From positions 1 through 64,000 of the forward strand of contig JAFDDH010000014.1 in the NCBI GenBank assembly GCA_019310975.1: a stretch of 64,000 nt of DNA, written 5' to 3'. Below, in pieces: positions 55,884 to 64,000 of this stretch. A program made the translations under genes and the position numbers. How positions within the stretch are numbered: position 1 is the stretch's first letter; every line of letters begins with the position of its first letter. Source of the DNA: Deltaproteobacteria bacterium. GTDB taxonomy: Bacteria; Myxococcota_A; UBA9160; UBA4427. Under the pieces are notes generated by a model. It was not told where the DNA came from. It made no database searches and worked only from the letters and a program-made list of their open reading frames with translations.

Positions 55884-56359
55884 CCCGTCCCTCCCCGCAG
55901 CTCGGCGGCGGTCTCGAGCACCGAGCGCACGATCTTGTCATAGCCCGTGCAGCGGCAGAGGTTGCCGGCCAGCCAGAAGCGCACCTCGCTCTCGCTCGGA
56001 TCGAGGTTGCGATCCAGCAGGGCTTTGGCGGCCACCAGGAAGCCCGGCGTGCACACGCCGCACTGCAGCGCGGCATCCTCGAGAAAGCGGCGCTGTAGCG
56101 GATGCAGGGTATCGCCGTTGGAAATGCTGATGGCGGTCTCGACCTCGCGCCCCTCCACCTCGGCGGCGAGCATCAGGCAGGAGCAGACAAGGCGACCATC
56201 CACGATGACACTGCACGCGCCACAGTCGCCCGTCCCGCAGCCCTCCTTGGTGCCCGTCCTGTGGAGAACGTCGCGAAGTACGTCGAGCAGCGTCTGCCCA
56301 TCGTCGCAGAGGAACTCAGCATGCTCGCCGTCGATCGTGGCCACGACGTGTCTCTTCAT
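55880..56359 (-). CDS. xanthine dehydrogenase family (2Fe-2S)-binding subunit
   Basis: GCGTGDCGACSVIVDGRLVCSCLMLA; QCGVCTPGFLVAAKALL; LAGNLCRCTGYDKIV. Confidence 0.97.
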   Translation of the reverse strand: MKRHVVATIDGEHAEFLCDDGQTLLDVLRDVLHRTGTKEGCGTGDCGACSVIVDGRLVCSCLMLAAEVEGREVETAISISNGDTLHPLQRRFLEDAALQCGVCTPGFLVAAKALLDRNLDPSESEVRFWLAGNLCRCTGYDKIVRSVLETAAELRGGTG

Positions 56360-56377
56360 CTCGCTCTTCGCCTCATT

Positions 56378-57253
56378 CTAGACCCTGCTCGCCGCGCGCT
56401 CCGCTGCGATGACGGCGGCCCGGCGAGCCATTACGCCGGCGACTCGAATCCGGTAGTCGCGCGTACCACGCATATCGTCGATTGGATCGGTGGCCGCGCT
56501 CGCGGCCGCACTCAGTGCGGCCAGTGCGTCGCCCTCGACTGCGTGGCCAACCAGCGCCTCGCCCGCACCCGCTACGAGGATCGGCCGTGGCGCCACCGCA
56601 CCGAGCGCCACGCGGCAGGCCGTACAGTGACCATCCCGGTCGAGGGACAGGCAGACGCCCGCGCCCACCACGGCGATGTCCATCTCACTGCGCGGAATCA
56701 GGCGGAGATAGGCGTCGCCCGTCCTGTACTGCGGTCTGGGCAGACGGAAGTCCACCACGATCTCGCCGAGCGCGAGAGACGTCTGGCCGGGCCCCAACAC
56801 CACATCCTCGACTCGCACTTCGCGGCGGCCGTCCGGACCGGCCAGGGTGCACGTCGCGCCGGCCGCGATCAGCGCCGGCACCGAATCCGCCGCCGGCGAT
56901 GCATTGCAGAGGTTCCCGCCCAGGGATGCACGTCCCTGGATCTGCGTCGACCCGATCAGCTCGGCGGCCTCGACGACGCCCGGCCAGGCGGCGCGCAGCT
57001 CCTCGTGCTCGCCGATCTCGGCGCTGCATACCGCGGCGCCGATGCGAAAGCCCTGCGCGTCCACGTCGATGCGTCCCAGCTCCGGAATGCGTTTCAGGTC
57101 GATGACGCGCTCGGGTGCCTGTCCGCCGATGCGAATCTGAGCCAGCAGATCGGTTCCGCCTGCGAGTGCGCGGGTCGTCGCACCGGTCTCGGAGAGCAGC
57201 CCCACGGCCTCCTCGATGGAGCCCGGACTCCAATACTGCATCGGCCGCTCCAC
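56378..57253 (-). CDS. xanthine dehydrogenase family FAD-binding subunit
   Basis: ALAGGTDLLAQIRIGG; GSTQIQGRASLGGNLCNASPAADSVPALIAAGA. Confidence 0.95.
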   Translation of the reverse strand: MERPMQYWSPGSIEEAVGLLSETGATTRALAGGTDLLAQIRIGGQAPERVIDLKRIPELGRIDVDAQGFRIGAAVCSAEIGEHEELRAAWPGVVEAAELIGSTQIQGRASLGGNLCNASPAADSVPALIAAGATCTLAGPDGRREVRVEDVVLGPGQTSLALGEIVVDFRLPRPQYRTGDAYLRLIPRSEMDIAVVGAGVCLSLDRDGHCTACRVALGAVAPRPILVAGAGEALVGHAVEGDALAALSAAASAATDPIDDMRGTRDYRIRVAGVMARRAAVIAAERAASRV

Positions 57254-57414
57254 CCTCCTGTCAGACCGCGTGTCCCGGCCTGGATCGCAGAGGGTACGGA
57301 TTCAGGCAGCGGGAGTCAGGCCCCTGCGATGGGCGGCCGCAGAGATCGTCTCGTCAACCTCGAGCGAGGCTTCGCGGAGCACACCCCCGATCTCGAACGA
57401 GATGGATGGCTCGC

Positions 57415-58596
57415 TCATCCCGCCTCGGCCAGCGCTTCGAAGATCGCCTTCGTGAAGGGCTCCATGTGAGCCGGAAAGAAGTCGGCCATGTTGGCTTCGA
57501 GGATGATCACATCGGCCTGGAAGATGTCACCCTGCCAATCGATCGCATCCGTGTCCACGGCCCTGCGCACCGTGTGATACGTCCCCTTCAGATAGTCGAC
57601 GAATGCCTGGTAGTAGTAGAAGTAGTAGTCGATCTGTTCGAAGTTGCGGGTCTTGGCGATGATTTCGAGGGGCAGCATCATGAAGCTGCCCCCGACGGCC
57701 ACCACCCGCAGCGGTCTCTCGATCTCACCCATGCTGGAGATCTTGGGCTCGGCGGTGACGTAATCGTCTTCGATCCACAGGAGGTTCATATTGCGAGCGA
57801 GGTCGAGATCGTCGCCCTCGGGCCGATTGTGGACCTCGTAGCTGTCGAGACGGATTCCCGGCACGTCCTGCTCGACGAGCTCGTCGATCTTCTCGAGGAT
57901 CGCCTCGGCTCCGTAGAAGGCGGCCAGACGATTCCAGTGACTCGCTCCGCGCGGGAAGAGACCCGCCTCGGGATGCAGGCCGAGCGCGCGTCGAGCGGCC
58001 ACGAAGTTGTCGACATGGTGGATGCCGGCCTCTCGAATGATGGGCATCGCCAAAGCGTACTCGGGGCCGTGGAGCGCATGCGGGGGGCAACCATCATCCG
58101 GCATCGACTCGGGCAAGACGGAGACTTTGTTTGGTGAGATGACGAATATGAATGCGATGCCCCGAGCCGCCAGGGCATCCTGAAGCCGACGCAGATCCGT
58201 CGCCAGCTCGCTGAGGCGCTCGGCATCCGCGGTCTCGATCAGGCCGCAGTACCGATCGATGTAGAGCCATTGAATGAGATGACCATCCTGGCCCATGACC
58301 AACTCGACCAAGCCCTCACCGCGCATCTCGGAGAAGAAGCTCCACCTCAGCTGGTTGTCGAGCCGAACGAAGAGGAAACGCAGGCCGAAACGCTCGCGGA
58401 ACCAGGCGTCCGCATCCATCTGGAAGTCGCCGCCAAACCAGTCCGCGAGCTCAAGACGCGGTGCCGGGGAGGTCGGATCCCAATTCCCGACGCCATCACC
58501 GAATACATTGGTGAGCAGGCCGGGCACGAAGAGCGCGATGGCACCCAGCCCGATCAGGGCAGACTGGATCCGTGAACGCCTGCGGGATCTCTTCAT
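57415..58596 (-). CDS. AlgX/AlgJ-like SGNH hydrolase-domain (O-acetyltransferase-like) protein
   Basis: N-terminal TM; FRERFGLRFLFVRLDNQLRW; QDALAARGIAFIFVISPNKVSVLPESMP; GASHWNRLAAFYGAEAIL. Confidence 0.75.
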   Translation of the reverse strand: MKRSRRRSRIQSALIGLGAIALFVPGLLTNVFGDGVGNWDPTSPAPRLELADWFGGDFQMDADAWFRERFGLRFLFVRLDNQLRWSFFSEMRGEGLVELVMGQDGHLIQWLYIDRYCGLIETADAERLSELATDLRRLQDALAARGIAFIFVISPNKVSVLPESMPDDGCPPHALHGPEYALAMPIIREAGIHHVDNFVAARRALGLHPEAGLFPRGASHWNRLAAFYGAEAILEKIDELVEQDVPGIRLDSYEVHNRPEGDDLDLARNMNLLWIEDDYVTAEPKISSMGEIERPLRVVAVGGSFMMLPLEIIAKTRNFEQIDYYFYYYQAFVDYLKGTYHTVRRAVDTDAIDWQGDIFQADVIILEANMADFFPAHMEPFTKAIFEALAEAG

Positions 58597-58818
58597 GGTG
58601 CCCTACCAAGCTCTCCTGCGGCTGAGATCGATGCCGCCTTGTAGGTTTTGGCACACGTCGGTCGATACGATGGCAAAGGGTTGCTGCATCGTCACGTCCC
58701 GTCTCGCCCAGCGCGTATAATCCCGCGCGATAGCGACTCGGGGGACACGGGTGGCGGATCGGCTGTCAGATCCGATGTCCAGGGCTGAGTCCGGGCGTGA
58801 GGGGAGGACGAGGGTCCG

Positions 58819-59526
58819 ATGGAAATCATCTCGACACTGGCCGGATGGGAGTTCCTGCTTCGCTTTGTGCACTTCCTCGCCGGCGTGTGCTGGATCGGCG
58901 TGCTCTGGTACTTCAATCTGATTCAGACACCCTTCTTCGGTACAGAGCTCGGCGGGCAGGCCAAGAGCGCAATCACCCGAGGGCTGGTCCCAAACGCGTT
59001 GTGGTGGTTCCGCTGGGGCGCCATGTTCACCTTCCTGTCGGGCTGGTTCATCGTCCTGATGAAGCTGCACTCCGGCATCGGCCTGGGGGACGGCTACATG
59101 ACGCGAGTTCTGACCGGCGGCCTGATGGGCACTCTGATGTGGGCCAACGTCTGGTTCGTGATCTGGCCGGCCCAGAAGATCGTGATCGCCAACGCGGAGA
59201 ACGTGGCCGCGGGCGGCGAGGCCAACCCGGAGGCGGCCGCCAGGGCTGGCCGGGCCGGTATGGCATCACGCACCAACACCCTCTTCTCGATCCCGATGCT
59301 CTTCTTCATGGGCAGCGCCAGCCACCTGCCCTGGTTCAACGCGGGAAGCAGCGACATGGCCTACTGGCTGATCGCCGGTCTGATCATCCTCTTCGCCGAA
59401 GCACAGGCCCTGATCGGCCCCGGCAGCGCGACCCAGAAGCCGCTCACGAGCGTCTCCGGCACGATTCACGCCGGGCTCGGACTGACCCTGATCCTCTTCC
59501 TGGTGGGCGCGATCGTCAACAGCTGA
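58819..59526 (+). CDS. urate oxidase N-terminal (PuuD-type) membrane protein
   Basis: FLLRFVHFLAGVCWIGVLWYFNLIQTPFF; PNALWWFRWGAMFTFLSGWFIVL; VWFVIWPAQKIVIANAENVA; MASRTNTLFSIPMLFFMGSASHLPW. Confidence 0.85.
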   Translation: MEIISTLAGWEFLLRFVHFLAGVCWIGVLWYFNLIQTPFFGTELGGQAKSAITRGLVPNALWWFRWGAMFTFLSGWFIVLMKLHSGIGLGDGYMTRVLTGGLMGTLMWANVWFVIWPAQKIVIANAENVAAGGEANPEAAARAGRAGMASRTNTLFSIPMLFFMGSASHLPWFNAGSSDMAYWLIAGLIILFAEAQALIGPGSATQKPLTSVSGTIHAGLGLTLILFLVGAIVNS

Positions 59527-59552
59527 GCGCCAAGAGCCAGCCGTGAACGAGG

Positions 59553-59584
59553 GCGGGGCGGGCATCTCGCGATGCCCGCCCCGC
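59553..59584. terminator. bidirectional terminator-like hairpin, 14-bp perfect stem
   Basis: gcggggcgggcatc-tcgc-gatgcccgccccgc between convergent genes. Confidence 0.8.
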
Positions 59585-59602
59585 TGGCCTTCGGGCCCGA
59601 GC

Positions 59603-60016
59603 CTACTCGGCCAGGAAGGCGGTCAGCGCATCGATGTCATTCTCGAGGTAGGGAAGCGCGACCATCAGGGTCGTCGTCCGCTTGGGCGTGTAGCCGTCCG
59701 GGTATGCGTTGCGCAGCACGCGCGCCTCGACGAGTTCGCGCGAGGCGCCGGTGATGGCCGGCCCCAGGCTGCCGTCCTGGTTGGGGTTGATGTTGTGGCA
59801 GGCCGTACAGCTGCCCATATACACGCTGCGGCCGCGCGCGATCAGCTCCTCCGGGCTCGGGGGCGCGGACTCGGCCGGCGCCTCCGAGGTGGTCGCCCTC
59901 GCAGAGCCGCTCGGAGCGGCGGGGCGAGCACCCGCCTCGTCTCCGGATTCCGAGGGCGAGCAAGCCAGCAGTAGGGCCAGCGGCCAGAGAGCGGAGAGAC
60001 GACGGGGATCGCGCAT
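59603..60016 (-). CDS. monoheme c-type cytochrome, lipoprotein
   Basis: ALLLACSPSES lipobox; MGSCTACHNINPNQDGSLGPAITG. Confidence 0.88.
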   Translation of the reverse strand: MRDPRRLSALWPLALLLACSPSESGDEAGARPAAPSGSARATTSEAPAESAPPSPEELIARGRSVYMGSCTACHNINPNQDGSLGPAITGASRELVEARVLRNAYPDGYTPKRTTTLMVALPYLENDIDALTAFLAE

Positions 60017-60272
60017 GCTTCTCCTCCATTCGACCCGTTCGGATCAGGGCGCGAATCTTACCCGGCAGGGAATCGCCAGCCACACCTGTGTCCGCCACCC
60101 CGCCCGGGTGTCATTTCCTCGACGCTCTTTCCTCGACCCAAAGAACTTCCGCGATCGCGCCGAGTCCGCAGTCAGACGTCTGCCCCAGTCTCGCCGCCCG
60201 ACACCGCAGAGCTCCGCCGAGCGCTGCAGAGCTATATTCGCCGGCCAGCGCAACACGAATGGAGACCGTCCC

Positions 60273-61442
60273 GTGTTGGACGCCATCCGCAGCATATCGA
60301 GGGTCGGCACAGCCCTCGCCGCAGTCGCCGCCGACCAGACGCGCGCGCGCATCGGCCATTTCCCGACACGTGCAACGGACATCGATCCACGTTGGCTCGA
60401 GAAGGGGCTCGCGGCGCGTTTTCCGGGCGTGCGCATCCGCGACCACCAGCTGCTCGACGATCACTCGGGCACGACATCGCGTGCACGGATCGGCCTCGAG
60501 TACGACTGCCCCGGCGAAGCGGACACCCCCCCGGAGACGGTCTTCCTCAAGATCACCCCGCACGCGCCCATCCAGCGGCTCTTTCTGGCCACCTTCGGAA
60601 TCGGCCGCAACGAAGTGCGCTTCTACCGCGACATCCGGCCCGGCCTCCCGGTGCGTGCGCCGGACGTCTACGGAATCTGCGCGCTACCGGGCGACCGCCA
60701 GTTCGTGCTGCTGCTCGAGGATCTCACCCGCACGGGCGTGCTGCTTGCCAGCCTGGGCGATCGGGCGACCCTCGAGCAAGCAGAGGCGGTGATCGATGCC
60801 CTGGCCTCGTTGCATGCGGCCTACTGGGAGTGCGACCGCTTTCATGCAGACCTCGCCTGGGTGCCGAGCTACGAGAAGCGCCGGCACAGGGATCTGCCTT
60901 GGGAGCGCTTCATCACCGGTCAGATGTGTGAGCGCGCCCTGCGGCGCCACGGCGCCGACTTTCCACCCGAGTTCGAGCAGATCGCGCGCACGTGCATCGA
61001 CCGGAGAGACCACTTGGAGCGGCTCTGGGCCGAGGGAAGTCGCACATTGGTGCACGGCGACTGCCATCTCGGCAACCTCTTCTTCGAGGACGCGCGCACC
61101 GGGTTCTTCGACTGGCAGATCTGTGCCCGCGCGCCGGGAATGCGTGACGTCAGCTACTTCATGTGCAACTCGCTTCCCGAGAAGCTGCGCCAGCAGCACG
61201 AGCGTGCGCTGATCGAGCGATACCTGGAGGCGCTGCGCGGGCGCGACGTGCCGGCGCCGGATATGCAAGGGGCGTGGCGTCAGCACCGGCTCTTTGCACT
61301 CTACACCTGGATCTCCGCCGCCTTTACGATCGCGGGCGGAGAGGGCATGCAGCCGCTGGAGATCGGCCTGGCCGGCGTTCGCCGCGCGACCAGGGCCGCC
61401 ATAGATCTCGAGAGCGTGGCGTGCGCACAGGAAAGTCGATGA
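60273..61442 (+). CDS. phosphotransferase family protein (APH/ecdysteroid-kinase-like)
   Basis: LVHGDCHLGNLFFEDARTGFFDWQICARAPGMRDVSYFM; GTG start 60273 within ORF 59709..61442. Confidence 0.85.
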   Translation: MLDAIRSISRVGTALAAVAADQTRARIGHFPTRATDIDPRWLEKGLAARFPGVRIRDHQLLDDHSGTTSRARIGLEYDCPGEADTPPETVFLKITPHAPIQRLFLATFGIGRNEVRFYRDIRPGLPVRAPDVYGICALPGDRQFVLLLEDLTRTGVLLASLGDRATLEQAEAVIDALASLHAAYWECDRFHADLAWVPSYEKRRHRDLPWERFITGQMCERALRRHGADFPPEFEQIARTCIDRRDHLERLWAEGSRTLVHGDCHLGNLFFEDARTGFFDWQICARAPGMRDVSYFMCNSLPEKLRQQHERALIERYLEALRGRDVPAPDMQGAWRQHRLFALYTWISAAFTIAGGEGMQPLEIGLAGVRRATRAAIDLESVACAQESR

Positions 61443-61500
61443 GGGCGTATACTTTGAATGACCGCACGGCGGATCCCAGGTGAATCGGAGGAGGCAGAGC

Positions 61501-62199
61501 ATGAGCAGGGCGCTCGACGTCAGCACGTCCTATCTCGTCAGCGTGGGCCGTCTCGGCGCCGGCATGCGCGTGGCGCCGCTCGGCGAGCGCCCCAGTCAGA
61601 CATTGATCCTCTACGACTTCGAGGCCTGTCCCTTCTGCCGCAAGGTGCGCGAGGCACTCTCCAGCCTCGATCTCGAGGCCGAGATCAGGCCCTGTCCGAA
61701 GGGCGGCCGGCGCTATCGCGACGAGCTCGTGGCACGAGGTGGCAAAGCGCAGTTCCCCTATCTCGTGGATCCCGGCATCGGCATCGAGATGTACGAGTCC
61801 GACGACATCGTCCGCCACCTCTTCGATCGCTACGGCGACGGCAGCGTACCGCTCTCGCTGGGGCTCGGGCTGCTCACGGATCTGAATTCTATGCTCGCAG
61901 GGATGGCGCGACTCGGCGCCGGCTCGCGCGTGAAGCCATCCCGGGCACCCGAGCAAGCGCTCGAGCTCTACAGCATGGAGGCTTCGCCCTATTGCCGACT
62001 GGTGCGCGAGACGCTCTGTGAGCTCGAGCTTCCATATCGTCTGCACAACGTCGGCAAGGGGAGCCCGTCGCGCGAGGCCTTCGTCAAGCGCTCTGGTCTG
62101 ATGCGGGTGCCCTGGCTCTCGGATTCGAACACGGGCACCGAGCTCTTCGAGTCCGCGGACATTGTGCGATACCTGACGGAGACCTACGCGGCCGACTAG
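61501..62199 (+). CDS. tandem GST_N/glutaredoxin-like thioredoxin-fold protein
   Basis: two repeats: RLGAGMRVAP...LYDFEACPFCRKVREAL and RLGAGSRVKP...LYSMEASPYCRLVRETL. Confidence 0.9.
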   Translation: MSRALDVSTSYLVSVGRLGAGMRVAPLGERPSQTLILYDFEACPFCRKVREALSSLDLEAEIRPCPKGGRRYRDELVARGGKAQFPYLVDPGIGIEMYESDDIVRHLFDRYGDGSVPLSLGLGLLTDLNSMLAGMARLGAGSRVKPSRAPEQALELYSMEASPYCRLVRETLCELELPYRLHNVGKGSPSREAFVKRSGLMRVPWLSDSNTGTELFESADIVRYLTETYAAD

Positions 62200-62229
62200 G
62201 AACATCGATCCGGATGGGAGGCGAAGACC

Positions 62230-62817
62230 TCAGTTCTCTGCCTTGCCCGGCGACGATCGACCGCGTCCTCCCCGCATCCCGCGCTGCCGAGAACGCCGCA
62301 CGGCCAGAATCACGCGACGCGCGGCGCGTTCGATCCATGACAGCCTGCGTCGCTGGGTGATGCGACCACTGTGCACGACTTCGGTCCACTCGCCGCGCAC
62401 GCGGTGCTCCTCGCCACCCGGCAGCAGCACCCGATAGGGTCGGTCGGGGTCGAGCACATCGCCCACGTCGCTGATGCGTACGGGCATCGAGACGCGGTAG
62501 CGCTCGCCAATCGCCTGCAGACGTTCCGAATCGTCGAAGCTGCCCGGAACGGCCTCGCGAATCTCCAGCCGCACAGTGGCACCATCGCTGACGACGTCGA
62601 GCACGGCCCCGAGAAGATCAGGCCGCTCGGCCTCCTCGAGCCCACCGCCGAGCCACAAGCAACGGTAGGCGCGACAAATCTGCGGCCGTGTCGCATGGAT
62701 CGCGCAACCCGGCCCCCTTACGTCCTGATGGAGACAGTTCACGCCGCCCAGCTTGTTTAGCGCGTCGACGCGCAATACCGTGCAGCAGAGCGAGCAGTCA
62801 CCGCAGCGCCGCTCCAT
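62230..62817 (-). CDS. YkgJ family cysteine cluster protein
   Basis: MERRCGDCSLCCTVLRVDALNKLGGVNCLHQDVRGPGCAIHATRPQICRAYRCLWL. Confidence 0.9.
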   Translation of the reverse strand: MERRCGDCSLCCTVLRVDALNKLGGVNCLHQDVRGPGCAIHATRPQICRAYRCLWLGGGLEEAERPDLLGAVLDVVSDGATVRLEIREAVPGSFDDSERLQAIGERYRVSMPVRISDVGDVLDPDRPYRVLLPGGEEHRVRGEWTEVVHSGRITQRRRLSWIERAARRVILAVRRSRQRGMRGGRGRSSPGKAEN

Positions 62818-62833
62818 GCCGGGCTCCATCACA

Positions 62834-64000
62834 CTAGTCAGCCCGGTCGAAGAAGCGCTTGCGGTAGCGTGCAAAGTCCGACCGCAGACCCTCCTCGGTG
62901 AAGCCGAACTGCTCGAGCGTATAGCTGTGAACCGGCCGTCGATCGCGCGTGTTCTCCACCGCCCACTCGCGCATGCAGGTCTCGGCCTCGGCGGTGAGTG
63001 GCATGCCGATGAAGTCGTAGATGCGGCGCACCTGGGCCATCGGATCGGCGACCAGATCCTCGTAGTGCAGGTCGAGGAAACGCTCGGGATACTTCTCGTG
63101 CACGTCCATGCAGCGATCCATCATGCGCACCAGGCGCCCGCTCCACTGGCGCCCGATCTCCACTGGATCGACGTCGTCGCTATTCAACACCCGAATGGCG
63201 TGGATGAGGCTCGCCATCGAGGGGATCGTCTGGACGGGGTCACGATGGGTCAGCACGACCCTGGCGTCCGGGAAGATCTCGAAGAAGACATCGAGGAAGC
63301 CGAGGTGGTGTGGAGTCTTCAATACCCAGCGTTCGCCGGACTCGCCGCGGCACCGCTTCTGCCATTGCACGAGCTTGAGCAGACGCTTCAGGTACGCGTA
63401 GCCGGGACGTGCATCGTAGTCCTCGAGCCAGCGCGCAAATACGGGCAGATTGCAGAAGGCTTCCGGATTGCCGCTCACAAAGGCGTGCTCGAGCAGCATG
63501 ATCTCCTCGTCCGGCGCATGGGCGTCCATCGGATGCGCGGCAATCAGCTCCGGCGAGGCATCGAGCATCATCTGGACCTCGGCCTCCGCATCAGCGATAC
63601 GCGGGTCGGGGCCATCGCCCGCCCCGGGGCCCGCGACCGGGAAGGCCGCGGGGTTGCGCGACTCGTACCAGAGCAGCGCGAACATCCTCGGATCGCTGGC
63701 AATCGTGCGGTGCAGCATGGTGGTCCCGGTGCGTCCAAGGCCCACCACTGCGAGCGGCCGCTCGATGCTCGCCGCGAGGATCTCGGGATGGCGACGAATC
63801 TCCTCCTCGGTCCGCAGCCGATTGACGAGCAGGCCGATCATGCGCTCGTATTGAATGACGCGACCCATCTCCGAGAGTCGCGCCTCTTCCTCCAGTGCGG
63901 CCAGCAGACGGCGCATGGGCTCGAGGAAGTCGTCGTCACCGAAATCCTCGAGGCCAGTGCGGCCACGCGCATCGGCGAGCAGGACACTCGCTTCGAAAAT
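62834..64000 (-). CDS. sulfotransferase family protein, 5' end truncated by window edge
   Basis: VVGLGRTGTTMLHRTIASDP; frame stays open upstream of the listed ATG (63916) to 64000 (FEASVLLADARGRTGLEDFGDDDFLEP), matching the N-terminus of 31774..33015. Confidence 0.9.
   Translation of the reverse strand: MFEASVLLADARGRTGLEDFGDDDFLEPMRRLLAALEEEARLSEMGRVIQYERMIGLLVNRLRTEEEIRRHPEILAASIERPLAVVGLGRTGTTMLHRTIASDPRMFALLWYESRNPAAFPVAGPGAGDGPDPRIADAEAEVQMMLDASPELIAAHPMDAHAPDEEIMLLEHAFVSGNPEAFCNLPVFARWLEDYDARPGYAYLKRLLKLVQWQKRCRGESGERWVLKTPHHLGFLDVFFEIFPDARVVLTHRDPVQTIPSMASLIHAIRVLNSDDVDPVEIGRQWSGRLVRMMDRCMDVHEKYPERFLDLHYEDLVADPMAQVRRIYDFIGMPLTAEAETCMREWAVENTRDRRPVHSYTLEQFGFTEEGLRSDFARYRKRFFDRAD

Noticed and set aside
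53388-57469. 496-aa and 455-aa plus-strand ORFs opposite the molybdenum hydroxylase operon
   Set aside because: Shadow ORFs opposite three well-supported enzyme subunits.
58700-58730. gcgtataatcc and other TATAAT-like hits (e.g. 19441, 61446) as promoters
   Set aside because: -10-like hexamers are present but no convincing -35 at correct spacing; too weak to list as features.
1-64000. tRNA, rRNA, CRISPR, insertion sequence or prophage content
   Set aside because: Looked for T-arm-like motifs, regularly spaced repeats, transposase/integrase and phage structural motifs; none found by eye. A tRNAscan/CRISPR search would be needed to be certain.

Overview
High-GC bacterial chromosomal window, gene-dense on both strands. 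The gene content looks deltaproteobacterial/Myxococcota-like, but that is an inference because no marker phylogeny could be run. I see no rRNA, tRNA, CRISPR array, transposase or phage module. About 45 protein-coding genes can be supported. Recognisable ones include aroB, cysE, valS, rpsN, rpmE (type B), rpmB, an XDH-type molybdenum hydroxylase operon, an exosortase operon, a two-kinase/NtrC/PspA-like operon, two M48 lipoprotein peptidases, an octaheme-TPR cytochrome c, two sulfotransferases, two type-B carboxylesterases and several acyl-CoA/CoA-transferase enzymes. The most interesting observations are: (1) an ArsC-family selenoprotein at 30216-30560(-), split by an in-frame UGA in a UxxC motif with a bSECIS-like hairpin directly downstream, and so absent from the ORF track; (2) a rhomboid protease with a large cytosolic TPR-like + C-terminal domain extension, and a soluble paralog of that extension about 48 kb away; (3) an HK-HK-NtrC-PspA-like operon joined by three consecutive ATGA overlaps, with a sigma-54-like promoter, candidate paired upstream sites and a tandem repeat in the leader; (4) a DUF6502-DUF5666 pair whose near-consensus promoter has a perfect palindrome over the -10 and predicts an almost leaderless mRNA; (5) an exosortase-sulfatase operon, a MoaD-like gene ending the molybdenum hydroxylase operon, and a urate-oxidase membrane domain next to a separate cytochrome c; (6) several 8-15 bp tandem repeats at functionally suggestive positions.
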